NCBI GenBank assembly: GCA_963739235.1
Contig: CAVTZY010000024.1
Coordinates: 310,001 to 374,000, forward strand
Origin: JAFNAG01 sp963739235
GTDB lineage: Bacteria > Acidobacteriota > UBA6911
Direction of reading: 5' to 3'
DNA length: 64,000 nucleotides
The notes beneath the pieces were generated by a model, which had not been told where the DNA came from, made no database searches, and was given only the letters and a program-made list of their open reading frames with translations. Positions 8,541 through 17,531 of the stretch are shown here, in pieces. The position numbers and the translations under genes were made by a program. Numbering within the stretch: the stretch's first letter is position 1; each line of letters begins with the position of its first letter.

Positions 8541-9897
8541 ATGAAGAGTCGGATTGCGATAGGCACCATCATGTTTCTGGTTCTTGCTCTCAGCGCGTCC
8601 GCGTTTGCGTCCGGGCCGCTTTTGTTCGACAAGTCCGAGTATGCCGCCCGCCGGGCCAGGTTGATGGAGAAGATCCCCGATGGCGTGGCGATACTTCTCG
8701 GGGCGACTCCCGCCACCGGCTATGGCGAATTCGTCCAGAACAACGACATGATGTACTTCGCGGGCGTGGAGATCCCCAACGCCGCCCTGATCATCGACGG
8801 GCGGTCAAAGACGAGCACGCTCTTTTTCACTATCACGGACAGCGGCGCCCGAAACGAGGGGATCAGCCTGGACCTGGTCCACAACGCCGCTGCCGTCACC
8901 GGCATCGAGCGCATCTCTGCCATCGACCAGTTCACACCGACGCTGTCCAGCCTCGCCGGCTCCGGCGCGGTCCTCTACACGTCTTTCAAGCCCGAAGAGC
9001 TGGCCCGCGAATGCTCGGCCGAGAAGTTCGGCATCGTGCAGAACGCCATGACCCTCAACCTGTGGGACGGCCGCCTGACGCGCGAACTCCAGTTCGTCAA
9101 GAACCTCCGCGAGCGTTTTCCCCAGGTCGTCGGTAAAGGACACCGCGCCCTTCATCTGGGAGTTGCGCTCGATCAAGTCGGCGGCCGAAATCGACCAGAT
9201 GCGCAAGGTCGGCCGCCTCGGCGTCGAAGCCCACAAGGCGATGATGCGGGCCACGCGGGTCGGGGCTCCCGAATACGAGATGTCGGCCGCCTTCGAGTAC
9301 GCCTCCAAGAAGGCCGGCGCGCGCGATCTTGCCTACAACGTCATCATCAGTTCGGCCGAGAACCACCCCTATCTCCACTACTACCGCCACGATCGCATCC
9401 TCAAAGACGGCGACTTCATCGTCGTCGACGCCGGACCGACCCTGGATTACTACGTCGTAGACATCTCGGCCTCCTACCCGGCCAACGGCAAGTTCACGCC
9501 GCGCCAGCGCGAGATCTACGAGGCCGCCCTGGCGATCCAGGAAGCCTGCAAGCAGGTCTATCGGCCTGGCATCGAGGCCAGGGACGTCCAGCCCCTGGTC
9601 CTCGAGATCCTGAAGAAGAAGGGCTTCAACATCGAGAAGGACCTGTTCAAGATCCGGACGATGCAGACGGGCATCAGCCACAATGTCGGCATGGCCGTCC
9701 ACGATGTCAGCGCCGGGCCGCGCGGTCCGCTCCGACCGGGCATGGTGTTCGCGTGCGATATCTACGCCGTCTTTCCCGGGGAAGATCTGGGCGTGCGGGT
9801 CGAAGACACGATCGTCATCACCGAGACGGGCTGCGAGAACCTCACGCCGGGACTGCCCCGGACAGTCGCCGAGATCGAGGCATTCATGAAAAAGTAG
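8541..9897 (+). pseudogene. Secreted M24B (Xaa-Pro aminopeptidase-like) peptidase, frameshifted
   Basis: Starts after a GAGGAGG-like site (AGGAGGTTTCATG) with a signal peptide (residues 1-23). The N-terminal creatinase-like domain (to ~195) and the C-terminal pita-bread domain lie in different frames. An extra G at about 9131 (in GTCGTCGGTAAAGG) breaks the frame, and the intended join reads VVKDTAPFIWELRSIKSAAE. Metal ligands are visible as Asp in VVDAGP, Asp in VVDIS, His in ISHNVGMAVHD and Glu in VRVEDT. The usual Glu in a TxEPG motif is replaced by the CDIYAVFPG segment, so activity is doubtful even if the shift is an error. It lies 285 bp after the esterase pseudogene. Confidence 0.75.
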
Positions 9898-9924
9898 GGA
9901 AAAACGCGGGACGTCCCCGGTTTC

Positions 9925-12900
9925 CTAATTTCCCCAAAGCAAGTCGAACTCCGTTTGGTATTTCTGGATCGTGGTCGCTCCCGTCAGGAAGAGGGCATTC
10001 TCGTAATTCGAGGTTTCCGCCGAGGCGGACCAGTTATAGCTCCCGGTGAACAGCAGTTTGCCGTCAATGATCATGAATTTATTGTGCATGATCCCGCCGA
10101 AGGCACCGCTCATTCGTTTGAGGTTAAAGCCCAGATGTTCCAGGGTGGTAATTTCGCTGCCCGATCCATCTGCCTGGCTGGCATCCGCAATGATCCTGAT
10201 GGCGACCCCCCGATTCCTGGCCGCGATCAGGGCGTCTCGTATGGCATCCGCCGTGAAACTGTATATCGCAATGTCAAGGGTGGCCTGCGCCTTGTTGATC
10301 TCGGCGATCAGCCGATCCCGCACACCGCCGCCCGGTGAAAACAGCGCAGTCGTTCCCGCCGGTGCGAATCCAGGCTGGCCCACAGACAACGTCGAAAAGA
10401 CCGACGACGTGTGAAAGCGCAAAGCGGTCGCCGCCAGGTATCCGGAGGTCAGGTTGATTTCAGCTCTCCCGGAGGGCGCATTTTCGCCGAACAGTTGCCA
10501 TAAGTAAATCGCAGTGTGGTGGCTTGGAGCCAAAGAGATCGGCATGGTGCCGAACTCAGTCCCGTCCTTTCTTCGCAGGGTAAGCGTTCCACTGGCGGGA
10601 ATTGCGCCGGGGTTGGCCAAGGCGAAACCCGTCTTGAAGCCACCCTCCTCATCGGCGAAAAAATCCATGGAGGAGACCGGGAGTACACCTGGAACTGACG
10701 CTTCGGAGAACAGCGTGGATCCTTTGAAGAATTGAAAAACGGCATTCCCGCCCAAATCAACGCTCGGGTTGGTGGTGACCCGAACCCAACCGGCAACAAA
10801 GGATAGTGGCAGACCGGACGTTGAGACCTTGGCGGAACCATGCGACGGCACCGGGACATCGTGGGAAGTAGCGGCCGCTCCATCGATGATGACGCTGAGG
10901 GGCGTGCCGTCATTCCCGAAGAACGCCAGTGTGGCAGTAGTCGCTGTGCTGCTGGGGTTCGTAAGAAGGAAGTTTGATACGTATCCACCGCCATCCGCGA
11001 ACTGCGGGAATATGAAATTCGTCTGAACCTCCGGCACGCTAGCCGGATCGAGCGGATTCGATCCGAAATTGAATTCATCGAGATTCGTGTACCCGTCGCC
11101 ATCGGGGTCGGCCGTGTCACCGGCGATCGAGGGATCCATCTCGCTGGCCCCGAAGTTCACAAACCGCCAAGCATCGAGGGAAACGGCCGGCTGAGTGTCT
11201 GACACCTTCAGGATAAGCGTGCGCGAAAAATGTCCTGCGCTGTTGCTGGCATCCATCACGATCTTCGTGGTCCCGGTCGCTGCGGGAGTGCCGGAGATCA
11301 AACCGGAGTTCTGATCCAACGACAGTCCGCCCGGCAGTGGGGAGGCGCTATAGGTGATCGGCGCCGTACCGCCGGACGAAGTGATAGTGTAGGTAAATGG
11401 GACTCCCACCTGCACGGAGGCGGTTATCGGACTCGTGATATCCGTGGGCGCCTTAATGTCCGCGGTAACGAATAGCATTTCACTTGCGCTCGTCACGTTG
11501 CCCGCGGCATTCGACACCACGCAGCGATACAGCGTTAGATGGTCGGCCAGAGTGGGCGATGCAATCGTATACGTGGCCGCCGTCGCACCCGAAACGTCCG
11601 ACATATTCCCGGTGAATATACCCTTCTGCCACTGGTAGCGCATCGGTGACGCGCTCCAGGCCGCGACCGAGAATGTCGCGGCCTGGCCCGCGAGCACGCG
11701 CGACCTCTCTACGTTTCTGATCATGATCGGCGCATCGGCCGCGGGAGTCACAGTCAAGGTCGCCCGGGTGCTGGTGATGCTGCCCGTGCCGTTGGCGACC
11801 ACGACCGTGAAGTTCGCGCCGCAGTCGGGCGCGATGGCCGCCGGAATCGCGAAAGAGGCAGCGGTCGCGCCTGGGATAATCACCCCATTCTTTTTCCACT
11901 GGTAGCTGAGAGGCGGATCGCCGGACGCGGCAACCACAAACCTGACCGGCTGGCCCGCCGTCGCGATCTGATCCGCGGGCTGGATGATGATGGTTGGGGC
12001 CGTGCCCGCGTCCGCCACCGTGACGTTCAAAGTGGCCGGGGCGCTGGTAACACTGCCTGAATTGTTGCGCACGACTGCCCGGAACGTTGCCCCGCCGTCG
12101 CCGGGCGTGGTCGGCGGGGTGGTGAACCAGTTCGCGGTCGCGCCCGGAATGTCCTGGCCGTTCTTCTGCCATTGATAGCGCAGTGGCAGGCTGCCTGTAG
12201 CCGCCACCCAGAAGCTGGCAGGCTGCCCGCTGACCTGGATGTTGTCCACCGGCTGTGAAACAATCTTCGGTGAGCCGGGCGAGCCGGCGAGAAACTGGCT
12301 GAAGAAAGCCCACACGCCATCCGTGAAGTCGTAGCCGGTTTGGACGGCCGGCGTCGGATACGTATGGGTGCCACCGATGATGGTAACCAACGCCACCTGC
12401 GTGCCATTGCGTCCGCCCCGCCACGTCACCTGGCTGACTTTGCCGGGTATCAGGGGCGACGCTTCGCAGGTAGTCACCGGCGTGGCATGCAACAGGCCGT
12501 CGACGGCGCGCCATGCGTCCAGCGTATCCTTCACCATCGTGTACGGCACATTGGTGTCCAGGGTGCCTTGAAATGCGATAATGGGGACGGGCGCGGAAGG
12601 GATGTTGGAAGTCAGTCCCATAAACTCGTCGATCGTGGCTGCGGCCTTGATCATGTACGGCCTTTCGCACGCATAAGCCAGCGACATGTGGCCGTTCTTC
12701 GACAGCCCTACGGTGAACACGTCATTGCAGTTGTCGGAAGCCTTTACTCTCTTGATCACCTCGTCGAGGTAATCAAAGTCCTCGTATCCGGCTATGCGCG
12801 GATTGTCGTTGATCCACACCGTCGCCGGAGTTCCGGAGGAGTTGCCCGAAAACGAGCAGGAGGCCACGACAAAGCCCGCCTGATCGGCCTTGCGATGGAA

Positions 12901-13116
12901 AATGGCCGGCGCGCTGCCGTCCAGGAAAACGATCAGAGGCACGGGCGTGCTCTTGGGAAGATTATCGGGCCGGTAGAGCCAGTAGTATCGGCTCTGCTGG
13001 AGCGGCGCCCCGTAGGGATCGGCTGTGTTCAAGGTGAAATTGAATCGAACGTCCGTCGCGGCATGAACCTGGATCGCGAAGACGATGATACATAGCGGCA
13101 GAAATCCTGTTTTCAT
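9925..13116 (-). CDS. Secreted mosaic: esterase (LpqC-like) + Ig-like repeats + PLD-type phosphodiesterase
   Basis: About 1063 aa. The ATG at 13116 has a GGAGGA site eight bases upstream, and residues 1-20 form a signal peptide. Domains in order: an alpha/beta hydrolase of the PHB-depolymerase/feruloyl-esterase type (~20-290, with GLSKNGHMSL as nucleophile elbow and IAFQGTLDTNVPY around the acid); three Ig-like repeats (~290-560, each with a Q/K-x-YQWQK pattern); a putative-Ig cadherin-like domain (~565-650); a calcium-binding type-3-like stretch (DPDGDGYTNLDEF, ~680); a beta-rich region; and a phospholipase D-like domain (~915-1063) with one HxKx4D motif (HNKFMIID, then FTGSYNWS). A single HKD motif suggests that it dimerises, as Nuc-type nucleases do. 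Extracellular degradation is likely; the substrate is unknown. Confidence 0.7.
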   Translation of the reverse strand: MKTGFLPLCIIVFAIQVHAATDVRFNFTLNTADPYGAPLQQSRYYWLYRPDNLPKSTPVPLIVFLDGSAPAIFHRKADQAGFVVASCSFSGNSSGTPATVWINDNPRIAGYEDFDYLDEVIKRVKASDNCNDVFTVGLSKNGHMSLAYACERPYMIKAAATIDEFMGLTSNIPSAPVPIIAFQGTLDTNVPYTMVKDTLDAWRAVDGLLHATPVTTCEASPLIPGKVSQVTWRGGRNGTQVALVTIIGGTHTYPTPAVQTGYDFTDGVWAFFSQFLAGSPGSPKIVSQPVDNIQVSGQPASFWVAATGSLPLRYQWQKNGQDIPGATANWFTTPPTTPGDGGATFRAVVRNNSGSVTSAPATLNVTVADAGTAPTIIIQPADQIATAGQPVRFVVAASGDPPLSYQWKKNGVIIPGATAASFAIPAAIAPDCGANFTVVVANGTGSITSTRATLTVTPAADAPIMIRNVERSRVLAGQAATFSVAAWSASPMRYQWQKGIFTGNMSDVSGATAATYTIASPTLADHLTLYRCVVSNAAGNVTSASEMLFVTADIKAPTDITSPITASVQVGVPFTYTITSSGGTAPITYSASPLPGGLSLDQNSGLISGTPAATGTTKIVMDASNSAGHFSRTLILKVSDTQPAVSLDAWRFVNFGASEMDPSIAGDTADPDGDGYTNLDEFNFGSNPLDPASVPEVQTNFIFPQFADGGGYVSNFLLTNPSSTATTATLAFFGNDGTPLSVIIDGAAATSHDVPVPSHGSAKVSTSGLPLSFVAGWVRVTTNPSVDLGGNAVFQFFKGSTLFSEASVPGVLPVSSMDFFADEEGGFKTGFALANPGAIPASGTLTLRRKDGTEFGTMPISLAPSHHTAIYLWQLFGENAPSGRAEINLTSGYLAATALRFHTSSVFSTLSVGQPGFAPAGTTALFSPGGGVRDRLIAEINKAQATLDIAIYSFTADAIRDALIAARNRGVAIRIIADASQADGSGSEITTLEHLGFNLKRMSGAFGGIMHNKFMIIDGKLLFTGSYNWSASAETSNYENALFLTGATTIQKYQTEFDLLWGN

Positions 13117-13288
13117 GAACCGCTTCCTCCCCGGGAAAATGGGACGCAAACCGATTTCGCGGCATTATGCCTTTTTAGACTGGACTGAGAAATCACGAAA
13201 TAGGTTGACGTCACCAGTTTCCTTTTTGTGGACCAAGACTGTCGATTTCGGCCACGGCCTAAGTCCCCGATGGGTGTAAGATGTCTCG

Positions 13289-13528
13289 GTGAGCCCTACG
13301 ATCTTCCGCCAGAAGGGTTTTCGGTTTTTCTTCTTCTCGCGGGAGGAACTCCGTTCGCATGTGCACGTACACCACGTGGAAGGAGAAGCGAAGTTCTGGC
13401 TGGAGCCGGAGATTGAGCTAGCACAGAACTATGGCCTCACTGCTCGCAAACTGAGCACGGCTCTCGAACTCATCAGGAGGCACGAGCATGAGATCCGCAC
13501 TGCCTGGAAAAAACATTTCCGAAGTTGA
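13289..13528 (+). CDS. DUF4160 family protein
   Basis: 79 aa beginning with GTG at 13289 (GTGAGCCCTACG). The pattern PTIFRQKGFRFFFFSREELR...HVHV is the DUF4160 signature, and the central LEPEIELAQNYGLTARKL helix is typical. The gene overlaps the following DUF2442 gene by 41 bp, the common arrangement of these two families, which are suspected to form toxin-antitoxin-like or small regulatory modules. No enzymatic activity is known to me. Confidence 0.8.
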   Translation: MSPTIFRQKGFRFFFFSREELRSHVHVHHVEGEAKFWLEPEIELAQNYGLTARKLSTALELIRRHEHEIRTAWKKHFRS

Positions 13529-13829
13529 AGTCACCAATGTGTCGCGGCACGGGTTTTGGCTTCTGATTGATGAGCAAGAGCTCTTTCTCCCTTTCGACAA
13601 ATTCCCTTGGTTTCGGGATGTGCCGATCGGACAGTTGCTTAAGGTAGAGCAACCACATCCTTCATACCTCCATTGGCCCGATCTAGATGTCGATCTCGCA
13701 GTTGAGTCGATCGAGTTTCCTGAACGCTTCCCTCTGGTAAGTCGTGCACGGCCTAACAACGAGCTGCAGCGGCCGTGTGCTGCCAGAGGTGAGGCCACGA
13801 GGAACAAGCGGAATCGCGCACGCCGCTGA
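13488..13829 (+). CDS. DUF2442 family protein
   Basis: 113 aa. The ATG at 13488 follows an AGGAGG site. The body (ISEVEVTNVSRHGFWLLID...ELFLPFDKFPWFRD...VEQPHPSYLHWPDLDVDL) is a textbook DUF2442 domain. The last ~30 residues are basic and low in complexity (RNKRNRARR) and lie outside the family. It overlaps and is translationally coupled to the DUF4160 gene. Members often accompany DUF4160 or toxin-antitoxin genes; the function is not established. Confidence 0.8.
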   Translation: MRSALPGKNISEVEVTNVSRHGFWLLIDEQELFLPFDKFPWFRDVPIGQLLKVEQPHPSYLHWPDLDVDLAVESIEFPERFPLVSRARPNNELQRPCAARGEATRNKRNRARR

Positions 13830-14293
13830 GCGAGTGAGTCAGGCGGCGTGATGACAGGCGGTGCCCGGTCATAATGTCCCCATTGTGCTCAGGAGCTAAA
13901 ACGAGTACTTGAGTGCGATCTCGATTTCCCGTGCCCGGTCCGCTGCCGCGCTCCCGGTGACGACCATTGCGCCGTTGCGCGGCGGGTCGAACATCAAAGG
14001 TTCGAAAGATGCGACGTTGTCGTGCAGCGACCGATAAAACGGGAAGTAGTTGTAAGACAGCGCCATTGCGCCGCCCGGGGTATATGGGAAGACGAGCCAG
14101 AGCCCTAGAGGGCGAGAGAAAGATCTCCCCTTAACTTGGTGCCATTCGTGACGCTCCCTATTTTGCGTTTGCCGATCATCTGGGTTGCATCCCTAGTTTC
14201 GACAGTGTTTTTCGCGACCCGGATCTTCCATTATTGAGGTTGTCGCGGAATTTTCTGCGTGATACGGTCATGGCCATCGGTGGAGGTGCCAGA
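13830..14293. other. Intergenic region upstream of esterase copy 2
   Basis: 464 bp without a gene. The right part (14149-14205) is another copy of the hairpin repeat (GACGCTCCCTATTTTGCGTT...), followed by 85 bp absent from the equivalent place before copy 1. Confidence 0.5.
14149..14205. repeat. Hairpin repeat, copy 3, upstream of esterase copy 2
   Basis: Matches 6566-6616 closely (CTCCCTATTTTGCG, then TGCCGATCA, then CCTAGTTTC). Its presence before both esterase copies suggests that the repeat travelled with the duplicated gene. Confidence 0.6.
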
Positions 14294-15997
14294 ATGCATC
14301 GCTTCGTGATTTCCATGATCCTGGCCGGCGTTATTTCAGCCGGCACGCTTTGTGCGGCCGACGGCCCGCGTTTTGAAGTTTCCTTTGCGCAGTCCGCTCA
14401 CCCGCAACCCATCACCGGGCGCGTTTTCGTGGTCCTCTCGAAAACCGACACGCCGGAACCGCGCTTGCAGGCCGGCGCGTGGCGGACGTCGGAAACGCCA
14501 TTTTTCGGCCTCAACGTCGAGCAATGGAAACCCGGGCAGGCGACGGTAATCGACGCGTCGACGCCCGGCTATCCGCTCAAGAGCCTCAAGGATGTACCCG
14601 CGGGCGACTACTTTGTGCAGGCTCTGGCAAATGTCTATACCCGATTCCAGCGCTCAGACGGCCACACGATCTGGGTCCACATGGACCAGTGGGAGGGACA
14701 GAAATTCGATCGATCTCCGGGCAACTTGTATAGCGAGGTGCAAAGGATTCACCTGGATCTCGCGGCGGGCCATGATGTGAAGCTCCAACTCACCAAGGTG
14801 ATTCCGCCGGTTGACATGCCGCCGGACACGGCCTGGGTAAAGCGCGTGAGAATCCAGAGCAAGCTGTTGACGGAGTTTTGGGGTCACCCGTTTCTCCTGG
14901 GCGCGACGGTGCTGCTGCCGAAGGATTACGACCGGCATCCTGAAGAGCGCTATCCGGTGATCTATGTTCAGGGGCACTTCGGACTCGGCGCCCCGTTCGC
15001 CTTCAGCGAAAAACCACCCGCGTCCGGGCGTGGGGGGGCGGGCTACGAATTCGGGCAGGAATGGATGTCCGATGGTTTTCCGCGCATGATTGCGGTGACG
15101 TTCCAGCATCCAACGCCGTATTTTGATGATTCCTACGCTGTGAATTCAGCCAATAACGGCCCGTACGGCGACGCCCTGTTCGGCGAGTTGATCCCGTATC
15201 TCGAGCAGCATTTCCGCTTCAGCCGCGAACCCTATGCACGTGTGCTCACCGGCGGCTCGACGGGCGGATGGGAATCGCTCGCACTCCAGGTGCATCATCC
15301 TGAGTTTTTCGGGGGCACGTGGACGTTTTACCCCGATCCGGTCGATTTCCGGCGCTGGGAAATGATCAACATTTACGAGGACCCGAACGCGTTTGAAGTT
15401 CCCGGCATTCAGTACGTGGCCCGGGAACGCCCGATGATGCGCACGGCGGAAGGACAGGTGGTCGAGACCGTGCGGCAGAAGAGTCAACTGGAGGCGGTGC
15501 TCGGAAGCAAGGGCCGTTCGGCCGAGCAGTACATGGCTTGGGAGGCGGTTTACGGACCCGTGGGCGCGGACGGATATCCTGTGCCGCTGTGGGACAAAGT
15601 GACGGGCAAGATCAATCGCGACGTGGCAAATTACATGCGCGACCACGGATACGATCTTTCTTACTTTGTGCGAACGAATTGGGCCCGGCTCGGTCCGCAG
15701 CTGAACGGCAAGCTGCATCTTTACTGCGGCGAAATGGACAACTACCACCTGAACCTGGCGGTCTATCTGTTCGAAGAGTTCATGAAGACGACCGATGCAG
15801 CCGCGACCTTCGAGTACGGACGGCCCATGAAGGGTCACGGATGGCATCCGATGAGCGATGCGGAGTTGGTGAGGATGATGGCCGCGCAAATCGAAAAGAG
15901 CAGGCCCGCCCGCTGGGAAACCACTCCAACCCCATTCTGTCCCTGTGAGAACATTACTTGTTCTTTCCACTGGTGCAGAATAGGGTGGCGTCCGTAG
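14294..15997 (+). CDS. Secreted esterase-like alpha/beta hydrolase, copy 2 (PF00756-type)
   Basis: 567 aa from the ATG at 14294, chosen because a GGAGGTG site precedes it; a longer frame starts at 14234. Residues 1-22 form a signal peptide. The hydrolase core (~190-540) carries VLLPKDYDRHPEERYPVIYV, a GGSTGG nucleophile elbow near residue 320, and a late His in KGHGWHP, as in the esterase D/enterochelin-esterase family. The ancestral stop seen in copy 1 (after SRPAR) is lost, and the frame runs another ~22 codons into a dispersed repeat that supplies the Cys-rich tail (CENITCSFHWC) and the TAG. The natural substrate is unknown. Confidence 0.75.
   Translation: MHRFVISMILAGVISAGTLCAADGPRFEVSFAQSAHPQPITGRVFVVLSKTDTPEPRLQAGAWRTSETPFFGLNVEQWKPGQATVIDASTPGYPLKSLKDVPAGDYFVQALANVYTRFQRSDGHTIWVHMDQWEGQKFDRSPGNLYSEVQRIHLDLAAGHDVKLQLTKVIPPVDMPPDTAWVKRVRIQSKLLTEFWGHPFLLGATVLLPKDYDRHPEERYPVIYVQGHFGLGAPFAFSEKPPASGRGGAGYEFGQEWMSDGFPRMIAVTFQHPTPYFDDSYAVNSANNGPYGDALFGELIPYLEQHFRFSREPYARVLTGGSTGGWESLALQVHHPEFFGGTWTFYPDPVDFRRWEMINIYEDPNAFEVPGIQYVARERPMMRTAEGQVVETVRQKSQLEAVLGSKGRSAEQYMAWEAVYGPVGADGYPVPLWDKVTGKINRDVANYMRDHGYDLSYFVRTNWARLGPQLNGKLHLYCGEMDNYHLNLAVYLFEEFMKTTDAAATFEYGRPMKGHGWHPMSDAELVRMMAAQIEKSRPARWETTPTPFCPCENITCSFHWCRIGWRP
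15945..15996. repeat. Right half of the dispersed hairpin repeat
   Basis: Matches 143-194 with only a few differences (GAGAACATTACTTGTTCTTT, then AGGGTGGCGTCC). It overlaps the 3' end of esterase copy 2 and has become coding there. Confidence 0.75.
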
Positions 15998-16521
15998 TCG
16001 CTCGGAAGTTGCTGCACGTGATCGATCCTAGGTTCAAAAATCAGGCCTGTTTTTTTGATGCAAGCGGGAATTTGAAGGGTGAAGAATTGTCGAAATATTA
16101 TCCGGCCGGAACCTTGCCGTCGTCAGCCCGCCGTCCCCCGAATAACGGTGGTGGTGTCCCCGATTTCCCATAGATATGTCCATATTTCGCCGGGACTGCA
16201 GTTACTAAGAGGGGCGAATAAGTCACAGGAAAGCTATACTCGCGTGCAATTCTTCCTCGAGAAAATCGCTCTCAAAGGCAGGAACCAGGAACGCAGGCCA
16301 AACCTGCGTTATTATGCATCAAATTCCAGCTTCGAATATGAACATCGATAGTCTCCTGCCTCATAAACGGATTGCGTCCGCTGCGTCCCATATGCGTTGC
16401 GCCCGGATTTCATGCAGAGTCGCAGATACGGCCCCCACTATCCCGTTGTTTGGGAAAGAATATGCTGCTATCATGTGAATCATGATGCTTCATATTGTGC
16501 TGCATTAGAGCGAGAGGCTGA
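15998..16521. other. Intergenic region without a supported gene
   Basis: About 520 bp with only short overlapping frames. The last 30 bases hold the GAGAGG ribosome site of the VapB-like gene. Confidence 0.5.
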
Positions 16522-16779
16522 ATGAAAACCATTACCATCCGGAAGATTCCTCCAAGGGTTGAACGGGCGATCCGCCAGCGGGCCCGCGTCCAGAAAACGA
16601 GCGCCAACAAAGCCGTGATTGGCCTGATCGAGGATCACCTCGGAAATTCGGTTTCGGAATCCGCCGCCGAATACCGTGACCTGGACGAACTCGCCGGGCT
16701 TTGGAGCGAACGCGAGGCCACATCTTTCAACGAAATCCTGGCCCGACAGAGAGCCCTGGATAAGGAACTCTGGAAATGA
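16522..16779 (+). CDS. Ribbon-helix-helix antitoxin, FitA/VapB-like
   Basis: 85 aa. The N-terminal MKTITIRKIPPRVERAIRQR followed by KTSANKAVIGLIEDHL is a ribbon-helix-helix DNA-binding fold of the FitA/VapB type, and the C-terminal acidic/hydrophobic tail would wrap the toxin. A GAGAGG site lies six bases upstream. The stop overlaps the start of the PIN toxin gene (ATGA), so the pair is coupled. By precedent it neutralises the toxin and represses its own promoter. Confidence 0.85.
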   Translation: MKTITIRKIPPRVERAIRQRARVQKTSANKAVIGLIEDHLGNSVSESAAEYRDLDELAGLWSEREATSFNEILARQRALDKELWK

Positions 16780-17177
16780 AGCGTCTGCTGTTGGATACTT
16801 CCGCCTATTCCGGCCTGCTGCGAGGTCACGAAGAAATCCACCGTCGCATCCGTCAGGCGGATGAAGTCTATGTCAATCCGATCGTCCTGGGCGAGCTGCG
16901 CGCCGGATTCGGGGCAGGGAGACAAGCCCGGAAAAACGAGGGCTATCTCGGGCGCTTCCTGGCCTCGCCGCGAGTTGCTGTGCTGTCGATCGATGCGGAA
17001 ACCTCCGAGCGCTACGCCTTAATCCTGAAATCCCTTTGGGCGGCTGCATCCCCTGTGCCGACCAACGACATTTGGATCGCGGCCAGCGCCATGCAACATG
17101 GGCTTGCGGTGGTCACCACGGATGCTCACTTCCTAAGGATTGCGCAAATCCTGGTTATCCATTTGCCTTCCCATTGA
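16776..17177 (+). CDS. PIN-domain ribonuclease toxin, VapC-like
   Basis: 133 aa with the full set of PIN acidic residues: Asp near the start (LLLDTSAYSGLL), Glu in VLGELRAGF, Asp in TNDIWIAASA and Asp in VVTTDAHF. VapC toxins cut tRNA or rRNA when free of antitoxin. Start and stop overlap with the antitoxin gene shows one operon. A MITE-like element begins about 10 bp after the stop. Confidence 0.9.
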   Translation: MKRLLLDTSAYSGLLRGHEEIHRRIRQADEVYVNPIVLGELRAGFGAGRQARKNEGYLGRFLASPRVAVLSIDAETSERYALILKSLWAAASPVPTNDIWIAASAMQHGLAVVTTDAHFLRIAQILVIHLPSH

Positions 17178-17186
17178 GGAATTTCT

Positions 17187-17450
17187 GGCGCTTAGATAAG
17201 GATTTCAATTGGGACCCTGAAAGGGTCCAGCAGCAAAGCCCAGGGCGCAAGCCCTGGGAACTGACGTTTGGCAAGGAATCAGCCCTGAAAGGGCGGTGCA
17301 GGCTGCGCCGCCCTTTCAGGGCTGGTTTCCCGGATGAACATGATCCCAGGGCTCACGCCCTGGGCTTTGCTGCCCCGCCCCTTCAGGGCTTAATCACTTG
17401 ATTTGGCGGGACTAACAGGTGATTGGGGCATTCTTAACTAAGCGCCATTC
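17187..17450 (+). repeat. MITE-like palindromic element, left copy (inverted partner at 29514-29806)
   Basis: About 264 bp, ~95% identical by eye to the reverse complement of 29530-29790. Inside are nested palindromes such as GACCCTGAAAGGGTC, CCCAGGGCGCAAGCCCTGGG and GCCCTGAAAGGGC. This copy has lost the clean terminal inverted repeats visible at the right copy. The two copies face each other across 12.1 kb. Confidence 0.85.
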
Positions 17451-17452
17451 GA

Positions 17453-17531
17453 GACAGGCGCCATAACCTCGAAATTTCATGGGAAACAGGTTCCTCGAAT
17501 CGCCAGTAATTTCGAGGTTATGGCGCCTGTC
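17453..17531. terminator. Perfect 23-bp inverted repeat at the VanZ stop codon
   Basis: Arms 17453-17475 (beginning GACAGGCGCCATAACC) and 17509-17531 are exact reverse complements around a 33-base loop. The right arm overlaps the stop of the minus-strand VanZ gene, so the RNA hairpin would form at the end of that operon. There is no U-run, so a simple intrinsic terminator is uncertain. The arm ends resemble the terminal repeats of the neighbouring MITE-like element, so it may be a second small element. Confidence 0.55.

Noticed and set aside
8541..10049. A 502-aa Arg/Pro-rich protein in the original frame of the M24 gene
   Set aside because: After ~195 residues it becomes low-complexity Arg/Pro/His sequence, a typical wrong frame of a GC-rich gene; the true continuation is in the next frame.
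17200..17400. CRISPR array
   Set aside because: The repeated palindromes are nested arms of one MITE-like element, not regular repeats with unique spacers.
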